The position numbers and the translations under genes were made by a program. Under the pieces are notes generated by a model. The model was not told the DNA's origin and did no database searches. It saw nothing but the letters and a program-made list of their open reading frames with translations. Below are positions 34,177 through 43,950 of a DNA stretch of 64,000 nucleotides, piece after piece. Positions within the stretch are counted from its first letter, which is position 1; each line of letters starts with the position of its first letter. The stretch lies in the NCBI RefSeq assembly GCF_014174515.1, contig NZ_JACJUG010000024.1:26918-90917 (forward strand). Reading direction: 5' to 3'. Source of the DNA: Mitsuaria sp. WAJ17. Its GTDB lineage: Bacteria; Pseudomonadota; Gammaproteobacteria; Burkholderiales; Burkholderiaceae_C.

Positions 34177-35520
34177 TCAGGGCAGCGTCTTCAGCTGCGC
34201 CTTCACCGGCACCGAGAAGCTGTAGCCATCGGCCTTATCCCAGTTGACGGACCAGGTCATGGCGCCGCGGAAGCCCGGATAGGCCACTTTGGGCTTCACC
34301 GCGCCGCAGCCCTGCAGCAGGGTCAGACAGCGGAGTGCCTGGTTGATGACGCTCGGCGGCGCATAGCCCCGGCCGGCCGAGCGGGGCCCCGAAGGTACAC
34401 CGAAGGCCACCTGGTCAGGGCGCAGGCCCTTGAACTCCCAGCCCGTGCCCTGGCTGACCTTGAAGCCCTCGATCAGCATCAGGCTGCCGCCCACCAGGCC
34501 GTCTACCGTGCCCTCGCTGAGCTGGCGCCCGTCGGAGTAGGTGAAGCCGCCGTTGTTGTAGTACTGCACGTGGATCATCGTCAGCTCGTCCCGAAGGCCG
34601 TCGATGATGGGCAGGTAGGCGCCCCAGATGCTGCCGTAGGCCACGTAGCCGCCCTGCACATACGGATGCTCGGGCGCCATCGAGAGGTAGAAGCCGGGCC
34701 CCACCTTGGCCTTGAGCTGCTTTACCGCCGTGATCAGGTTGTTGATGATGGGGGAGCCCAGGGAGACGCCGGCACCGCTCTCCAGGTCCAGGTCGATGCC
34801 GTCGAAGCCGTACCTCGCGATCAGCGCCGCCAGGGTGTTGACGAAGTTCGTGACCTGCGCGCTGGTGTTGAGCGTCATGCGCCCTTCCTGCCCGCCCAAG
34901 GACAGCACCACCTTCTTGCCCTTGGCGCGCTTGGCGGCGATGTCGGCAATGAAGTCGGCCTCCGAGCCCGCGCCGGGATCCAGCTGGAAGGCCACGCCGC
35001 CGTCGCCTGCGTCGCTGGCGAAGGAGATCATGATCACGTCCCAGTCATCCGAGACATCCTTCACCCGGATCGGCGCGCCCGCGCCATTGGCGAAGTTGTG
35101 CCAGTAGCCGATCAGGGCGTGCTTGGGCAGGCCGGGGGATGGCGTGGGCGTGGGCGTGGGCGTGGGCGTGGGCGTGGGCGTGGGCGTGGGCGTGGGCGTG
35201 GGGGTCGGTGTCGGTGTCGGTGTCGGTGTCGGGGTGGGGGTAGGTGTGGGCGTCGGGCTGGCCGTGCAGTCGGCCACGTAGCGCCACAGCGAGGGCGTGG
35301 ACGCCGGGTTCCAATTGGCGCCCACGTAGGCGGTGTGGGTCACCAGAGCGCTGTAGTCCTTGCCCTGGTAGCTGGCCAGGGTGTTGGCGGTGTAGGTCTT
35401 GCCTTCGGCCCAGGCGGCCGAGCAGGGGGCGGCCAGCGCGGGCGAAGAGAGCTGGATGCCGGCGGCCAGCAGGGCCAGGCCGAGGGCATGGCGGGCCAGG
35501 GATGGGGCGGACAGGGTCAT
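34177..35520 (-). CDS. Secreted GH18 chitinase with CBM5/12 and Pro-Thr linker
   Basis: A 447-residue exported enzyme. A signal peptide (MTLSAPSLARHALGLALLAAG...) is followed by a CBM5/12 chitin-binding module (CSAAWAEGKTYTANTLASYQGKDY...ANWNPASTPSLWRY), a linker of about 20 Pro-Thr repeats, and a GH18 catalytic domain with the DGIDLDLE motif (catalytic Glu247). It hydrolyses chitin outside the cell. The ATG at 35520 has GGAGG six bases upstream. The linker is coded by a G/C-rich microsatellite that may change length. Confidence 0.93.
   Translation of the reverse strand: MTLSAPSLARHALGLALLAAGIQLSSPALAAPCSAAWAEGKTYTANTLASYQGKDYSALVTHTAYVGANWNPASTPSLWRYVADCTASPTPTPTPTPTPTPTPTPTPTPTPTPTPTPTPTPTPTPTPSPGLPKHALIGYWHNFANGAGAPIRVKDVSDDWDVIMISFASDAGDGGVAFQLDPGAGSEADFIADIAAKRAKGKKVVLSLGGQEGRMTLNTSAQVTNFVNTLAALIARYGFDGIDLDLESGAGVSLGSPIINNLITAVKQLKAKVGPGFYLSMAPEHPYVQGGYVAYGSIWGAYLPIIDGLRDELTMIHVQYYNNGGFTYSDGRQLSEGTVDGLVGGSLMLIEGFKVSQGTGWEFKGLRPDQVAFGVPSGPRSAGRGYAPPSVINQALRCLTLLQGCGAVKPKVAYPGFRGAMTWSVNWDKADGYSFSVPVKAQLKTLP
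35138..35262. repeat. Hexanucleotide microsatellite coding for the Pro-Thr linker
   Basis: On the plus strand about a dozen GTGGGC units are followed by about five GTCGGT units and a degenerate tail. Each 6-bp unit adds one Pro-Thr pair, so copy-number change keeps the frame and only changes linker length. Confidence 0.85.
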
Positions 35521-35761
35521 GCGAACCTCCAGGGGATCGGTGCAAGGCTGGACAGCAGCCCGCGGGCGGCACCGCCAGCAGCGGCGCCACGCTGGGCCGT
35601 TCGTGGACGAGCCCTCCTGCGCACCCATCTTCCCCGGCCCGCCAGAGCTGACCGTGCAAGCCCCGACGAGTGCCGTGCCCGACTCAGGGTCGAGCGTCAT
35701 TGGTATTTTTTTGGTCTTGCTCTGGTATTTGACTACCCAGAACGCCCGTGCGGCATGCGGA
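35521..35761. other. chitinase-gshB intergenic region
   Basis: A 241-bp region upstream of the chitinase gene. The part at 35698-35745 is AT-rich for this genome and carries direct GGTAT repeats plus an imperfect palindrome TCTGGTA-TTTGAC-TACCCAGA (35721-35741). It may hold the chitinase promoter and an operator. The rest has no recognisable feature. Confidence 0.35.
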
Positions 35762-36748
35762 TCAACCCTGGGCCGCGCCCACCGCCTTTTCAAGGGCATC
35801 GACGAAGAGGGATGCGACGTCGAAGCCGGCCTGCGCGCCGATCTCCTGGAAGCAGGTGGGGCTGGTGACGTTGATCTCCGTGAGGCAGGGCCCGATCACG
35901 TCCAAGCCCACCAGCAACAGGCCGCGTGCGGCCAGAATGGGCGCCAGATGCTGGGCGATCTCGCGTTCCCGCTCGGTGAGCGGCATGGCCACGCCCTTGC
36001 CGCCGGCCGCCAAGTTGCCGCGCACCTCGCCGCCCTGGGGAATGCGGGCCAGGGCGAAGGGCACGACCTCGCCGCCGATCAGCAGGATGCGCTTGTCACC
36101 CTGCGAGATCTCGGGCAGGTAGCGCTGCACCATGACCGTCTGAGCGCCGTCCTTGTTGAGCGTCTCGATGATGGCGCCCAGGTTCATGCCGTCCGGCCCG
36201 ACACGGAAGATGCCCATGCCGCCCATGCCGTCCAAGGGCTTGAGGATGATGTCGCGGTGCTCGGCGTGGAAAGCGCGAATGGCTGCGGCCGAGCGCGTCA
36301 CCAGCGTCGGCGTGATGTGCTGCGGAAACTCCAGGATGGCCAGCTTCTCGGGATGCTCGCGCAGGGCCGAGGGCTTGTTGAAGACTCGGGCGCCCTCGCG
36401 CTCGGCCTGGCTCAGCAGCTGGGTGGTGTAGAAGAACTCGCTGTCAAAGGGCGGGTCCTTGCGCATCAGCACGGCATCGACCCCGGCGAGGGCCAGGTCT
36501 TGCCTGGCGCCCACCGCATGCCAGTCCGACGTGTCCGTGCCATAGGCGCTGGCCAGGGCCGCGGGCGAAAGCTGCAGCTGCTGCGCACCACGGGCCGTCA
36601 CCAGGCCGCCGCGCTGCCAGACGAGGTCGGCGGGCTCGCAGGCCCAGAGCTCATGGCCGCGGCGGGCAGCCTCGCGCATCATCGCGAAGGTCGAGTCCTT
36701 GTAGGTCTTGAAGCTGGACAGCGGGTCGGCAACGAAAAGCAGTTTCAT
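35762..36748 (-). CDS. gshB: Glutathione synthetase
   Basis: A 328-residue ATP-grasp ligase that joins gamma-glutamylcysteine and glycine. It has MKLLFVADPLSSFKTYKDST, VLMRKDPPFDSEF, ILKPLDGMGGMGIFR (ATP loop), RYLPEISQGDKRILLIGG, VRGNLAAGGKG and GLDVIGPCLTEINVTSPT. Length and start are normal. It is transcribed leftward with a benE-like gene, kup and gshA upstream on the same strand, and gshA catalyses the preceding step. A REP-like stretch (encoding ARQDLALAG) lies at 36490-36508. Confidence 0.96.
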   Translation of the reverse strand: MKLLFVADPLSSFKTYKDSTFAMMREAARRGHELWACEPADLVWQRGGLVTARGAQQLQLSPAALASAYGTDTSDWHAVGARQDLALAGVDAVLMRKDPPFDSEFFYTTQLLSQAEREGARVFNKPSALREHPEKLAILEFPQHITPTLVTRSAAAIRAFHAEHRDIILKPLDGMGGMGIFRVGPDGMNLGAIIETLNKDGAQTVMVQRYLPEISQGDKRILLIGGEVVPFALARIPQGGEVRGNLAAGGKGVAMPLTEREREIAQHLAPILAARGLLLVGLDVIGPCLTEINVTSPTCFQEIGAQAGFDVASLFVDALEKAVGAAQG

Positions 36749-36797
36749 GGCGTAGGTCCGGATGTGAAGTCGAGGGATCTTGATGTCGGTGGCAAGT

Positions 36798-37976
36798 TCA
36801 AGGGCGGCGCAGGCGCTGCACCAGCAGGGCCAGTGCCCCGGCCACCACGCCCCAGAAGGCCGAGCCTATGCCCGCCAGCTTGAGGCCTGACAGCGTCACG
36901 AGAAAGGTCAGGATGGCGGCGTCGCGGTGGGCCTCGTCCTTCAGAGCCGCACTGAGGCCGCCGGCGATGGTGCCCAGCAGAGCCAGGCCGGCAATGGCCG
37001 CGACCAGCTCGCGCGGGAAGGCCGCCAGCAGGCCCACGACAGCGCCACCGGCCAGCCCCAGGGCGATGTAGAAGACGCCAGCCATCACGGCCGCGGTGTA
37101 GCGCCGCGCCGGGTCCTCGTGCGCCTCTCGGCCCATGCATATGGCCGCGGTGATGGCCGCCAGGTTCAGGGCATAGCCACCGAAGGGCGCGAGGACCAGG
37201 GAGGCCAGGCCGGTCACACCGATACTGGCCGAGATGGGCGTCTGGTAGCCTGAGGCCCGCTGCGCCGCCACGCCGGGCAGGTTCTGCGAGGCCATGGTCA
37301 CGAGGAACAGCGGCAGCGCCACGCCCACCATGGCCGCCACGCTGAATCGCGGACTCACCCACTCCGGCCGGGCCCAGGCCCACTGGACGGCGTCCATGTG
37401 GAGCCGGCCCTGGAAGCCCGCCACGGCCACCCCCGTCAGCAGCACCACGGGAACGGCGTAGCGCGGCCAGAAGCGCCTGCCCAGCAGGAAGGCGGCCGCC
37501 ATGCTCAGCACCAGGGCTGGAGCACTCTGTGTGGCCAGCATCGCGTCCAGGCCGAAGCGGGCCAGCACGCCAGCCAGCAGGGCCGAGGCAATGGCGATGG
37601 GGATGCGGTCCATCAGCCGTTCGAAGAGGCCGCTGAAGCCGGCGACGGCGATCAGCAGGGCGCAGACGATGAAGGCCCCCACGGCCTCGGGCATGGACAC
37701 GCCCACCGCGCTGGCCAGCAGGGCGGCCCCTGGCGTGGACCAGGCCGTCAGAATGGGCTGGCGCGTCCACAGGGACAGGCCCAGGCTGGTCAGCCCCATG
37801 CCCAGGCCCAGGGCCCACATCCAGGAGGTGAGCTGTGCCGAGGTTGCCCCCAGAGCCTGTGCACCCTGGAAGACGATAACCACCGAGCTGGTGAAGCCCA
37901 CCAGCACGGCCACGAAACCGGCGACGGCGCTGGGAAGGGACAGGTCTTGCATGAAGCGGCGCATGGGGGGCAGCAT
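36798..37976 (-). CDS. BenE-family benzoate/H+ symporter-like permease
   Basis: A 392-residue inner-membrane protein with about twelve helices. It shows the BenE motifs GFVAVLVGFTSSVVIVFQGAQALGA, AWSTPGAALLA, PLFLVTMASQNLPGVA and FGGYALNLAAITAAICMG. The family takes up benzoate with protons. No benzoate-degradation genes are in the window, so another aromatic or purine-like substrate cannot be excluded. Starts at ATG 37976; internal Met codons at 37964 or 37952 are possible and the last falls on a REP-like motif. Confidence 0.85.
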   Translation of the reverse strand: MLPPMRRFMQDLSLPSAVAGFVAVLVGFTSSVVIVFQGAQALGATSAQLTSWMWALGLGMGLTSLGLSLWTRQPILTAWSTPGAALLASAVGVSMPEAVGAFIVCALLIAVAGFSGLFERLMDRIPIAIASALLAGVLARFGLDAMLATQSAPALVLSMAAAFLLGRRFWPRYAVPVVLLTGVAVAGFQGRLHMDAVQWAWARPEWVSPRFSVAAMVGVALPLFLVTMASQNLPGVAAQRASGYQTPISASIGVTGLASLVLAPFGGYALNLAAITAAICMGREAHEDPARRYTAAVMAGVFYIALGLAGGAVVGLLAAFPRELVAAIAGLALLGTIAGGLSAALKDEAHRDAAILTFLVTLSGLKLAGIGSAFWGVVAGALALLVQRLRRP

Positions 37977-38092
37977 AGCCGTGCCGGGACCGGGCGGCAG
38001 GCGCAGGGATTTGAGCGTCGCACGGGCATTGGGTTCTGACAGGAAAGCTGAAATACTGCTGCCACCTCCATGGCCGCGATGCAGCGCCCCAC

Positions 38093-40447
38093 ATGAGCGA
38101 CACCCTCACCACCCCGACGCCCCCGCCCGGCCGCACCGCCGACCTGCTGCTCGTGGGCCTGGCCCTGGGGCTCGGGCTGGCGGCCAGTGTCTGGGCCTAC
38201 CAGGCCCTGGCGGAAGAGGAGCAGCTGCATGCGCTGAAGCAGGCGCAGGCCATGGCAGAGCCCGTCAGGCTGGAGGTCGAGCTGACGCTGTCGCGCGTCG
38301 TGGAGGCCAGCCGCAGCGCCGGCCTGCTGGTGAGCACCCACAGGCCCATGCGGCTGGCGGCCTTCCAGCACTTTGCCCGCGAGCTGTCGTCCTCCCTGCC
38401 GCCCCGCACCCTGATCGAATGGCAGCCCCAGGTGACGGGCCCTGCGCAACGCCGGCAGGTGGAGCGGGAGGCGCGGGCCGAAGGCCTGGTCGGCTTCGAG
38501 ATCCGCGAGCCCAGGCCCGATGGCCGGGGCTGGCAGCCGGCCCCCGAGCGTGAGCACTATGTGCCCGTGCTGTACGGCTGGCCGGCGGGGCAGTCGCCCC
38601 TGGGCTACAACCTGGCGCCAGACCCGGTCCGCATGGCCTCCAAGCTGGCGGCGGCGGCGCAAAGACGCCCGGTGGCCTCCAACAGCTTCGCGGTGATCCA
38701 TGACGACATCACCGGCCGCCGCTCCTGGGGCTTCGCCATCACCGCGCCCGTCTTCGATCCCACGCCGGAGGGCGGCACGCCCGCCCTGCGGGGCTACCTG
38801 GCAGCCGTCGTGGAACTGCCGCAGCTGCTGGGCCCAGCGGTGGAACGGGCGCGCCAGGGCGGCATGGCCTTGTGGGCGCTGGAGGGGCGCGACGAACAGG
38901 CCCCGGTGCGCTTCACGAGCCTGAGCTCTGCCAGCGGTTCCACCCTGCCTCCGTCTGACCGCGGACCGGCCCACGCCCTCCAGCAGCGCTTCGGCGTGGA
39001 CATCGCAGGCCAGCCCTGGACCCTGCTGCTGCAGCCCCTGCCGGAGTTCCTTGACGACAGCCAGCGGACGCGCCCCCTGGCGGGCCTGCTGGCAGGCATG
39101 GCGGGCACCCTGCTGATCAGCGCCACTCTTTGGCGTGCCCTGGCGGAACGTCGCCGCACCGCGCTGGCCCACCTGCAGCTGGCCCAGGAGCGCGAGCGCC
39201 TGCAGCACGTGATCGACGGCACCCAGGCCGCCACCTGGGAGCACAACCTGTTCAGCGGCGAGACGCACGTCAACGAGCGCTGGCAGACGCTGCTGGGCTA
39301 CGCCGTCGGCGAGTTCCAGCCGGGCCCGGGCTATGACTGGAAGGACGACTGCCATCCCGAGGACCTGCCCCGCGTCCGCGAGGCTCTGCGCCGCCACCTG
39401 CGAGGAGACACGCCCGCCTTCGATGTGGAATACCGCCACCGCCGCAAGCCCGGCGATTGGCGCTGGATCCACTCGCGGGGTCAGGTCATCCGCCGGGACG
39501 ACCAGGGCCGCGCTCAGCTGATCGCAGGCACTATGGTCGATATCGCCGACCGCAAGGCCGCGGAGGCCCGCGTGCTGGAGCTCAACGCCACGCTGGAGGC
39601 CCGGGTGGTCGAGCGTGGCGAGGCGCTGGCCGAGGCCATGGAGTCACTGCGCGAATCGCGCGAGGCCCTGGCGCAGGCGCAGCAGCGCGCCACGCTGGAC
39701 GCCCTGGTCACCGGCGTGGCCCATGAGCTTAGCTCGCCCATGAGCAACGCTCTGGTCTGCAGCGAGTCCCTGCGCACGGAGGCCCTGCAGTTCCAGGCCC
39801 GCATCGCCCAGGGCAACCTGCGCCGGACCGAGCTGGACAGCTTCCTGCAGCACAGTGCCGAGCATGCCGAGCTCATCAGCCGCAATGTGCGACGCGCGGT
39901 GGACCTGATCGGCGACGTCCGCCAGGTCGCGGCCGACCAGGTCAGCGCCCAGCGCCGCAGCTTCGACCTCAGCCAGATGGTGGGCGAGCTGATCGGCTCG
40001 CTGTCTCCCACCCTACGCCTGCAGCTCCACCAGGTCGTGCTGGACATCCCCGAGGGCATCCAGATGGACAGCTATCCCGGCCCCCTGGGCCAGGTGCTGA
40101 TCAATCTGGTGAACAATGCCCTGCTCCATGCCTTCGAGGAAGGCCAGCCCGGCGAGGTGCGCATTCAGGCGGAGGTGGCGGGCGAGCTGGTGCAATGCCG
40201 TGTCAGTGACAACGGGCGCGGCATGGACCAGGCCACGCTGGAGCAGCTCTTCAAGCCCTTCTTCAGCACCCGGCTGAACGCGGGCGGCATGGGACTGGGC
40301 ATGCTCATCGTCGATCGCATGGTGCACAAGGTGCTGGGCGGCCGGATGCAGGTGCACAGCCAGCCCGGCGCCGGCACCGTCTTCACGTTGAGCCTGCCCC
40401 GCGTGGCGCCGCCCCTCAAACCCGAGGAGCCGGCGCCGGGGCTTTGA
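38093..40447 (+). CDS. CHASE/PAS sensor histidine kinase
   Basis: A 784-residue membrane kinase. TM1 (LLLVGLALGLGLAASVWAY) is followed by a periplasmic CHASE domain, then TM2 (LAGLLAGMAGTLLISATLW), a PAS domain (GTQAATWEHNLFSGE...DWRWIHSRGQVI), a coiled coil and a kinase core. His544 sits in TGVAHELSSPMSN, with the N box LINLVNNALLHAF, G1 VSDNGRGM, F box FKPFFSTR and G2 GMGLGMLIV. CHASE domains sense small extracellular signals. No response regulator gene is directly adjacent, but a stand-alone receiver lies 3.5 kb downstream beyond kup and gshA. Confidence 0.9.
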   Translation: MSDTLTTPTPPPGRTADLLLVGLALGLGLAASVWAYQALAEEEQLHALKQAQAMAEPVRLEVELTLSRVVEASRSAGLLVSTHRPMRLAAFQHFARELSSSLPPRTLIEWQPQVTGPAQRRQVEREARAEGLVGFEIREPRPDGRGWQPAPEREHYVPVLYGWPAGQSPLGYNLAPDPVRMASKLAAAAQRRPVASNSFAVIHDDITGRRSWGFAITAPVFDPTPEGGTPALRGYLAAVVELPQLLGPAVERARQGGMALWALEGRDEQAPVRFTSLSSASGSTLPPSDRGPAHALQQRFGVDIAGQPWTLLLQPLPEFLDDSQRTRPLAGLLAGMAGTLLISATLWRALAERRRTALAHLQLAQERERLQHVIDGTQAATWEHNLFSGETHVNERWQTLLGYAVGEFQPGPGYDWKDDCHPEDLPRVREALRRHLRGDTPAFDVEYRHRRKPGDWRWIHSRGQVIRRDDQGRAQLIAGTMVDIADRKAAEARVLELNATLEARVVERGEALAEAMESLRESREALAQAQQRATLDALVTGVAHELSSPMSNALVCSESLRTEALQFQARIAQGNLRRTELDSFLQHSAEHAELISRNVRRAVDLIGDVRQVAADQVSAQRRSFDLSQMVGELIGSLSPTLRLQLHQVVLDIPEGIQMDSYPGPLGQVLINLVNNALLHAFEEGQPGEVRIQAEVAGELVQCRVSDNGRGMDQATLEQLFKPFFSTRLNAGGMGLGMLIVDRMVHKVLGGRMQVHSQPGAGTVFTLSLPRVAPPLKPEEPAPGL

Positions 40448-40464
40448 GCCGGCGTGAAGCCGGA

Positions 40465-42354
40465 TCAGATCTCGACCTTGGAACCCAGCTCCACGATGCG
40501 GTTGGTGGGCAGGTGCAGGAAGTCGGCTGCGGCCGCGGCATTGCGGTGCATGCTGGCGAAGAGTTTCTCGCGCCACAGGGCCATGCCCGAACCGATGGTG
40601 GGGATGACGATGTCTCTGGAGAGGAAGTAGCTCGTCTCCATCTCGTCCAGGTGCACACCGCGGGCCTCCAGCAGCTTCAGGGCCTCGGGCACGTCGGGCT
40701 CGTTCTTGAAGCCGAAGTGCACGATCACCTGCCAGCAGTCGTTGCCCAGGCTCTCCACCTCCACGCGCTTGTCGAAGCCGATCCAGGGCTTCTCGTGGTG
40801 CTTGACCGTCACGAAAAGGTTCTGCTCGTGCAGCACCTTGTTGTGCTTGAGGTTGTGCAGCAGCGCGTTAGGCGTGATGCCCTGCTCGGCCGAGAGGAAC
40901 ACTGCCGAGCCCGGCACCCGCAGCGGCGGGCTCAGGAACACGGCCTCGAGGAAGCCCTTGATGTCGATGGCATCCTCGCGGAGCTTGTCGGACAGCAGCT
41001 GGCGGCCCTGCTTCCAGGTCAGCATCAGCGTGAACATCCAGATGCCGATCATCAGCGGGAACCAGCCGCCCGCCGCGACCTTCAGCAGGTTGGAGGCCAG
41101 GAAGGTGGCGTCAATCAGGAAGAAGAAGCCGGTGGCCGCCACGCACAGGGCCAGCGGGTACTTCCAGCCGTAGCGGATCACGAAGAAGGTCATGACTGTG
41201 GTGATGGTCATGTCGATGGTGACCGCCACGCCGTACGCCCCGGCCAGCTTGCTGGACGAGCCGAACATCACCACGGCCACGACCACGAAGCCGAACAGCA
41301 TCCAGTTGATGAAGGGCACGTAGATCTGGCCGATGTCGCGCACCGAGGTGTGGACGATGCGCATGCGCGGCAGGATGCCCAGTTGCACCGCCTGCTTGGT
41401 GACGGAGAAGGCCGCGGTGATCAGGGCCTGCGAAGCCACGATGGCAGCCAGCGTGGCCAGACCGAAGAGCGGCATCTCGGCCCAGGACGGCGCGATCAGG
41501 TAGAAGGGGTTCTTGATGGCGGCCGGGTCTTCCAGCAGCAGGGCGCCCTGGCCGAAGTAGTTGATCACGAGGGCCGGCATCACGATGGCATACCAGGCAA
41601 TGCGGATGGGCTGCTTGCCGAAGTGGCCGAGGTCGGCGTAGAGCGCCTCGCCCCCCGTGACCACCAGCACCACCGCGCCCAGGGCCACGAAGGCCACCAA
41701 GCCGTAGTGCAGGCAGAACTCGATGGCATAGACCGGATTCACCGCCGCGAGCACCCGGGGGTTCTCCAGGATCTGGGGCAGGCCCAGCAGGGTGAGGCTG
41801 GCGAACCAGACCAGCATCACCGGCCCGAAGGCCTTGCCCACGCCGCCGGTGCCGAAGCGCTGCACCGCAAAGAGGCCGGCCAGCACGATCAGGGTGATGG
41901 GGACGATGAACTGGTGATACTGCGGGGCATAGACGTCGATGCCCTCGACGGCGCCCAGCACCGTCATGGCCGGCGTGATGACGGCATCCCCGAAGAAGAT
42001 GGCCGTCCCGAACAGGCCCACGCCCATCAGCACCCGCCGCAGCGTGGGCTTCTCGCGCACGGCCTGGGTGGCCAAGGCCAGCATGGCGATCAGTCCGCCC
42101 TCGCCGTTGTTGTCGGCCCGCAGGATCAGCAGCACGTACTTGAAGGAGACCACGATCGTCATGGTCCAGAACAGCAGGGACAGCACGCCCAGGATGTTCT
42201 GCGCGTTCAACGGCACATGGCCGCCGTGGAAAACTTCCTTGAGGGCGTAAAGCGGGCTGGTGCCGATATCGCCATAGACCACCCCGAGGGCGCCCAGGGT
42301 CATGGCGGCGAGGATGCCGGGGCTGCGGTGTTGTTGTTCGTGGCTCGAGCTCAC
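40465..42354 (-). CDS. kup: Low-affinity K+ transporter Kup
   Basis: A protein of about 630 residues. It has the signature TLGALGVVYGDIGTSPLYALKEVF, LRADNNGEGGLIAML, GDAVITPAMTVLGAVEG and the twelve-helix membrane domain followed by a cytosolic C-terminal domain. It imports K+ with protons across the inner membrane. The GTG at 42354 gives MSSSHEQQHRSPG, like related Kup proteins; a TTG at 42393 would add 13 residues. It lies between gshA and the benE-like gene on the same strand. Confidence 0.93.
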   Translation of the reverse strand: MSSSHEQQHRSPGILAAMTLGALGVVYGDIGTSPLYALKEVFHGGHVPLNAQNILGVLSLLFWTMTIVVSFKYVLLILRADNNGEGGLIAMLALATQAVREKPTLRRVLMGVGLFGTAIFFGDAVITPAMTVLGAVEGIDVYAPQYHQFIVPITLIVLAGLFAVQRFGTGGVGKAFGPVMLVWFASLTLLGLPQILENPRVLAAVNPVYAIEFCLHYGLVAFVALGAVVLVVTGGEALYADLGHFGKQPIRIAWYAIVMPALVINYFGQGALLLEDPAAIKNPFYLIAPSWAEMPLFGLATLAAIVASQALITAAFSVTKQAVQLGILPRMRIVHTSVRDIGQIYVPFINWMLFGFVVVAVVMFGSSSKLAGAYGVAVTIDMTITTVMTFFVIRYGWKYPLALCVAATGFFFLIDATFLASNLLKVAAGGWFPLMIGIWMFTLMLTWKQGRQLLSDKLREDAIDIKGFLEAVFLSPPLRVPGSAVFLSAEQGITPNALLHNLKHNKVLHEQNLFVTVKHHEKPWIGFDKRVEVESLGNDCWQVIVHFGFKNEPDVPEALKLLEARGVHLDEMETSYFLSRDIVIPTIGSGMALWREKLFASMHRNAAAAADFLHLPTNRIVELGSKVEI

Positions 42355-42494
42355 AGGCGCGACGGCCTGACGAAGGTCGGGCCGTGGAGTCAAAAGTGGC
42401 TATTGTGCGCTCGCCAGCCCTCTGGCCCCGGCCTGTCCCATGCAAGCTGGGCATGCCCCCCTGCTTTGGGGGCAGGAAATCCGGCCCTGGGACC

Positions 42495-43790
42495 TCAGGC
42501 GTAGACCTCGGCCTCGGGATCCGTGGCCTCCAGCTCGTAGCTGGCGGCCAGCATGCCCAGGCGGGCGATGACCCCGTACATGTAGAAGCGGTTGGGCGCG
42601 CTGGCGCCCGGGGTCTCGCCGGGGCGCGGCAGTTGGGTGGACTGGGCGAAGGCCAGGGGCACGTAGCTGGCGCCGGGGGCGTTGAGGTTCTCGTCCGCAG
42701 CGCGGTCGGCGTGCACGCGGTAGAAGCCGCCCACCACGTAGCGGTCCATCATGCAGACCACCGGCTCGGCCACGGCCTCGTTGACGCGCTCATGCGTCAC
42801 CACACCCTCCTGCACGATGACCTCGTGCACGGGCTGGCCGTCCTTGATCACGCTCATCTTGTTCTTGCAGCGGCGGTTGAGCTCCTCCAGCTCCTTGGCG
42901 TCGCGCACGGTCATGATGCCCATGCCGTAGGTGCCGGCGTCGGGCTTGACGATGGCGAAGGGCTTCTCCTGGATGCCGTATTCCTTGTACTTGCGCCGCG
43001 TCTTGGTGAGGACCTGGTCGACCTGGTCCTTGAGGGCTTCCAGGCCCTGGCCCTCGGTGAAGTCCAGGCCCTGCACGCCCACCGTCAGGGGGTTGATCAG
43101 CCAGGGGTCCATGCCCAGCAGCTTGGCGAACTTCTTGGCCACCTCTTCATAGGCCTGGAAGTGGCGCGACTTGCGGCGCAGCGTCCAGCCGGCGTGCAGG
43201 GGAGGCAGCAGGTACTGCTCATGCAGACCCTCCAGAACGGCAGGGATGCCGGCGGAGAGGTCGTTGTTGAGCAAGATAGTGCAGGGGTCGAAGTCCTTCA
43301 GCCCGAGGCGGCCACGCTTGCGTACCAGGGGCTCCAGCGCCAGGCTGCCGCCGTCCGGCAGGGCCAGGGTGGTGGGCGCCGCGAGGCTTTCATCCAGGCT
43401 GCCCAGGCGAACGTTCAGGCCGGCCTGGGTGAAGATGCGCACCAGGGTCTGCAGGTGCTGCAGGTAGAAGCTGTTGCGGGTGTGGTTTTCGGGGATCAGC
43501 AACAGGTTCTTGGCCTCAGGGCAGATCTTCTCGATGGCTGCCATGGCCGCCTGCACCGACAGCGGCAACAGGTCAGGGTTGATGTTGTTGAAGCCGCCGG
43601 GGAAGAGGTTGGTGTCCACGGGCACCAGCTTGAAGCCGGCATTGCGCACGTCCACCGAGCTGTAGAAGGGCGGCGTGTGCTCCATCCACTCGAGGCGGAA
43701 CCAGCGCTCGATGGCCGGCAGGGACTCCAGGATGCGCTGCTCCAGCTCCTTGATGGGGCCGTTCAGGGCGGTGACGAGATGTGGAACCAT
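42495..43790 (-). CDS. gshA: Glutamate-cysteine ligase (proteobacterial type)
   Basis: A 431-residue enzyme that makes gamma-glutamylcysteine, the first step to glutathione. Typical segments are NGPIKELEQRILE, PPFYSSVDVRNAGFKLVPVDTNLFPGGFNN, PENHTRNSFY, KPDAGTYGMGIMTV and MMDRYVVGGFYRVH. This is the single-domain type seen in many beta- and gamma-proteobacteria, not the E. coli type. It is divergent from a receiver gene; gshB lies about 5.7 kb downstream on the same strand. Confidence 0.93.
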   Translation of the reverse strand: MVPHLVTALNGPIKELEQRILESLPAIERWFRLEWMEHTPPFYSSVDVRNAGFKLVPVDTNLFPGGFNNINPDLLPLSVQAAMAAIEKICPEAKNLLLIPENHTRNSFYLQHLQTLVRIFTQAGLNVRLGSLDESLAAPTTLALPDGGSLALEPLVRKRGRLGLKDFDPCTILLNNDLSAGIPAVLEGLHEQYLLPPLHAGWTLRRKSRHFQAYEEVAKKFAKLLGMDPWLINPLTVGVQGLDFTEGQGLEALKDQVDQVLTKTRRKYKEYGIQEKPFAIVKPDAGTYGMGIMTVRDAKELEELNRRCKNKMSVIKDGQPVHEVIVQEGVVTHERVNEAVAEPVVCMMDRYVVGGFYRVHADRAADENLNAPGASYVPLAFAQSTQLPRPGETPGASAPNRFYMYGVIARLGMLAASYELEATDPEAEVYA

Positions 43791-43950
43791 GGTGGCAAAT
43801 CCTGGGCTGACGGGGCCTGAAGAGGGGGCAGTGAGATTCTAGGAGGCCGCAACTGAGGGCGTATTGCCCGAATGCAAGGCCTGCGGCGCGCCATTTTTGC
43901 GAGTGCCGGCGGTATGCTTGCCCGGTCGATGCTGAGCGGCCCTGCCCACC

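Noticed and set aside
37790..39472. 560-codon leftward frame across the histidine kinase
   Set aside because: Antisense to a clear CHASE/PAS kinase, with skewed composition and no recognisable domain.
42355..42393. TTG start for kup, 13 codons upstream
   Set aside because: The extra residues do not resemble Kup N-termini, and the GTG start gives the familiar one. It is not fully excluded.
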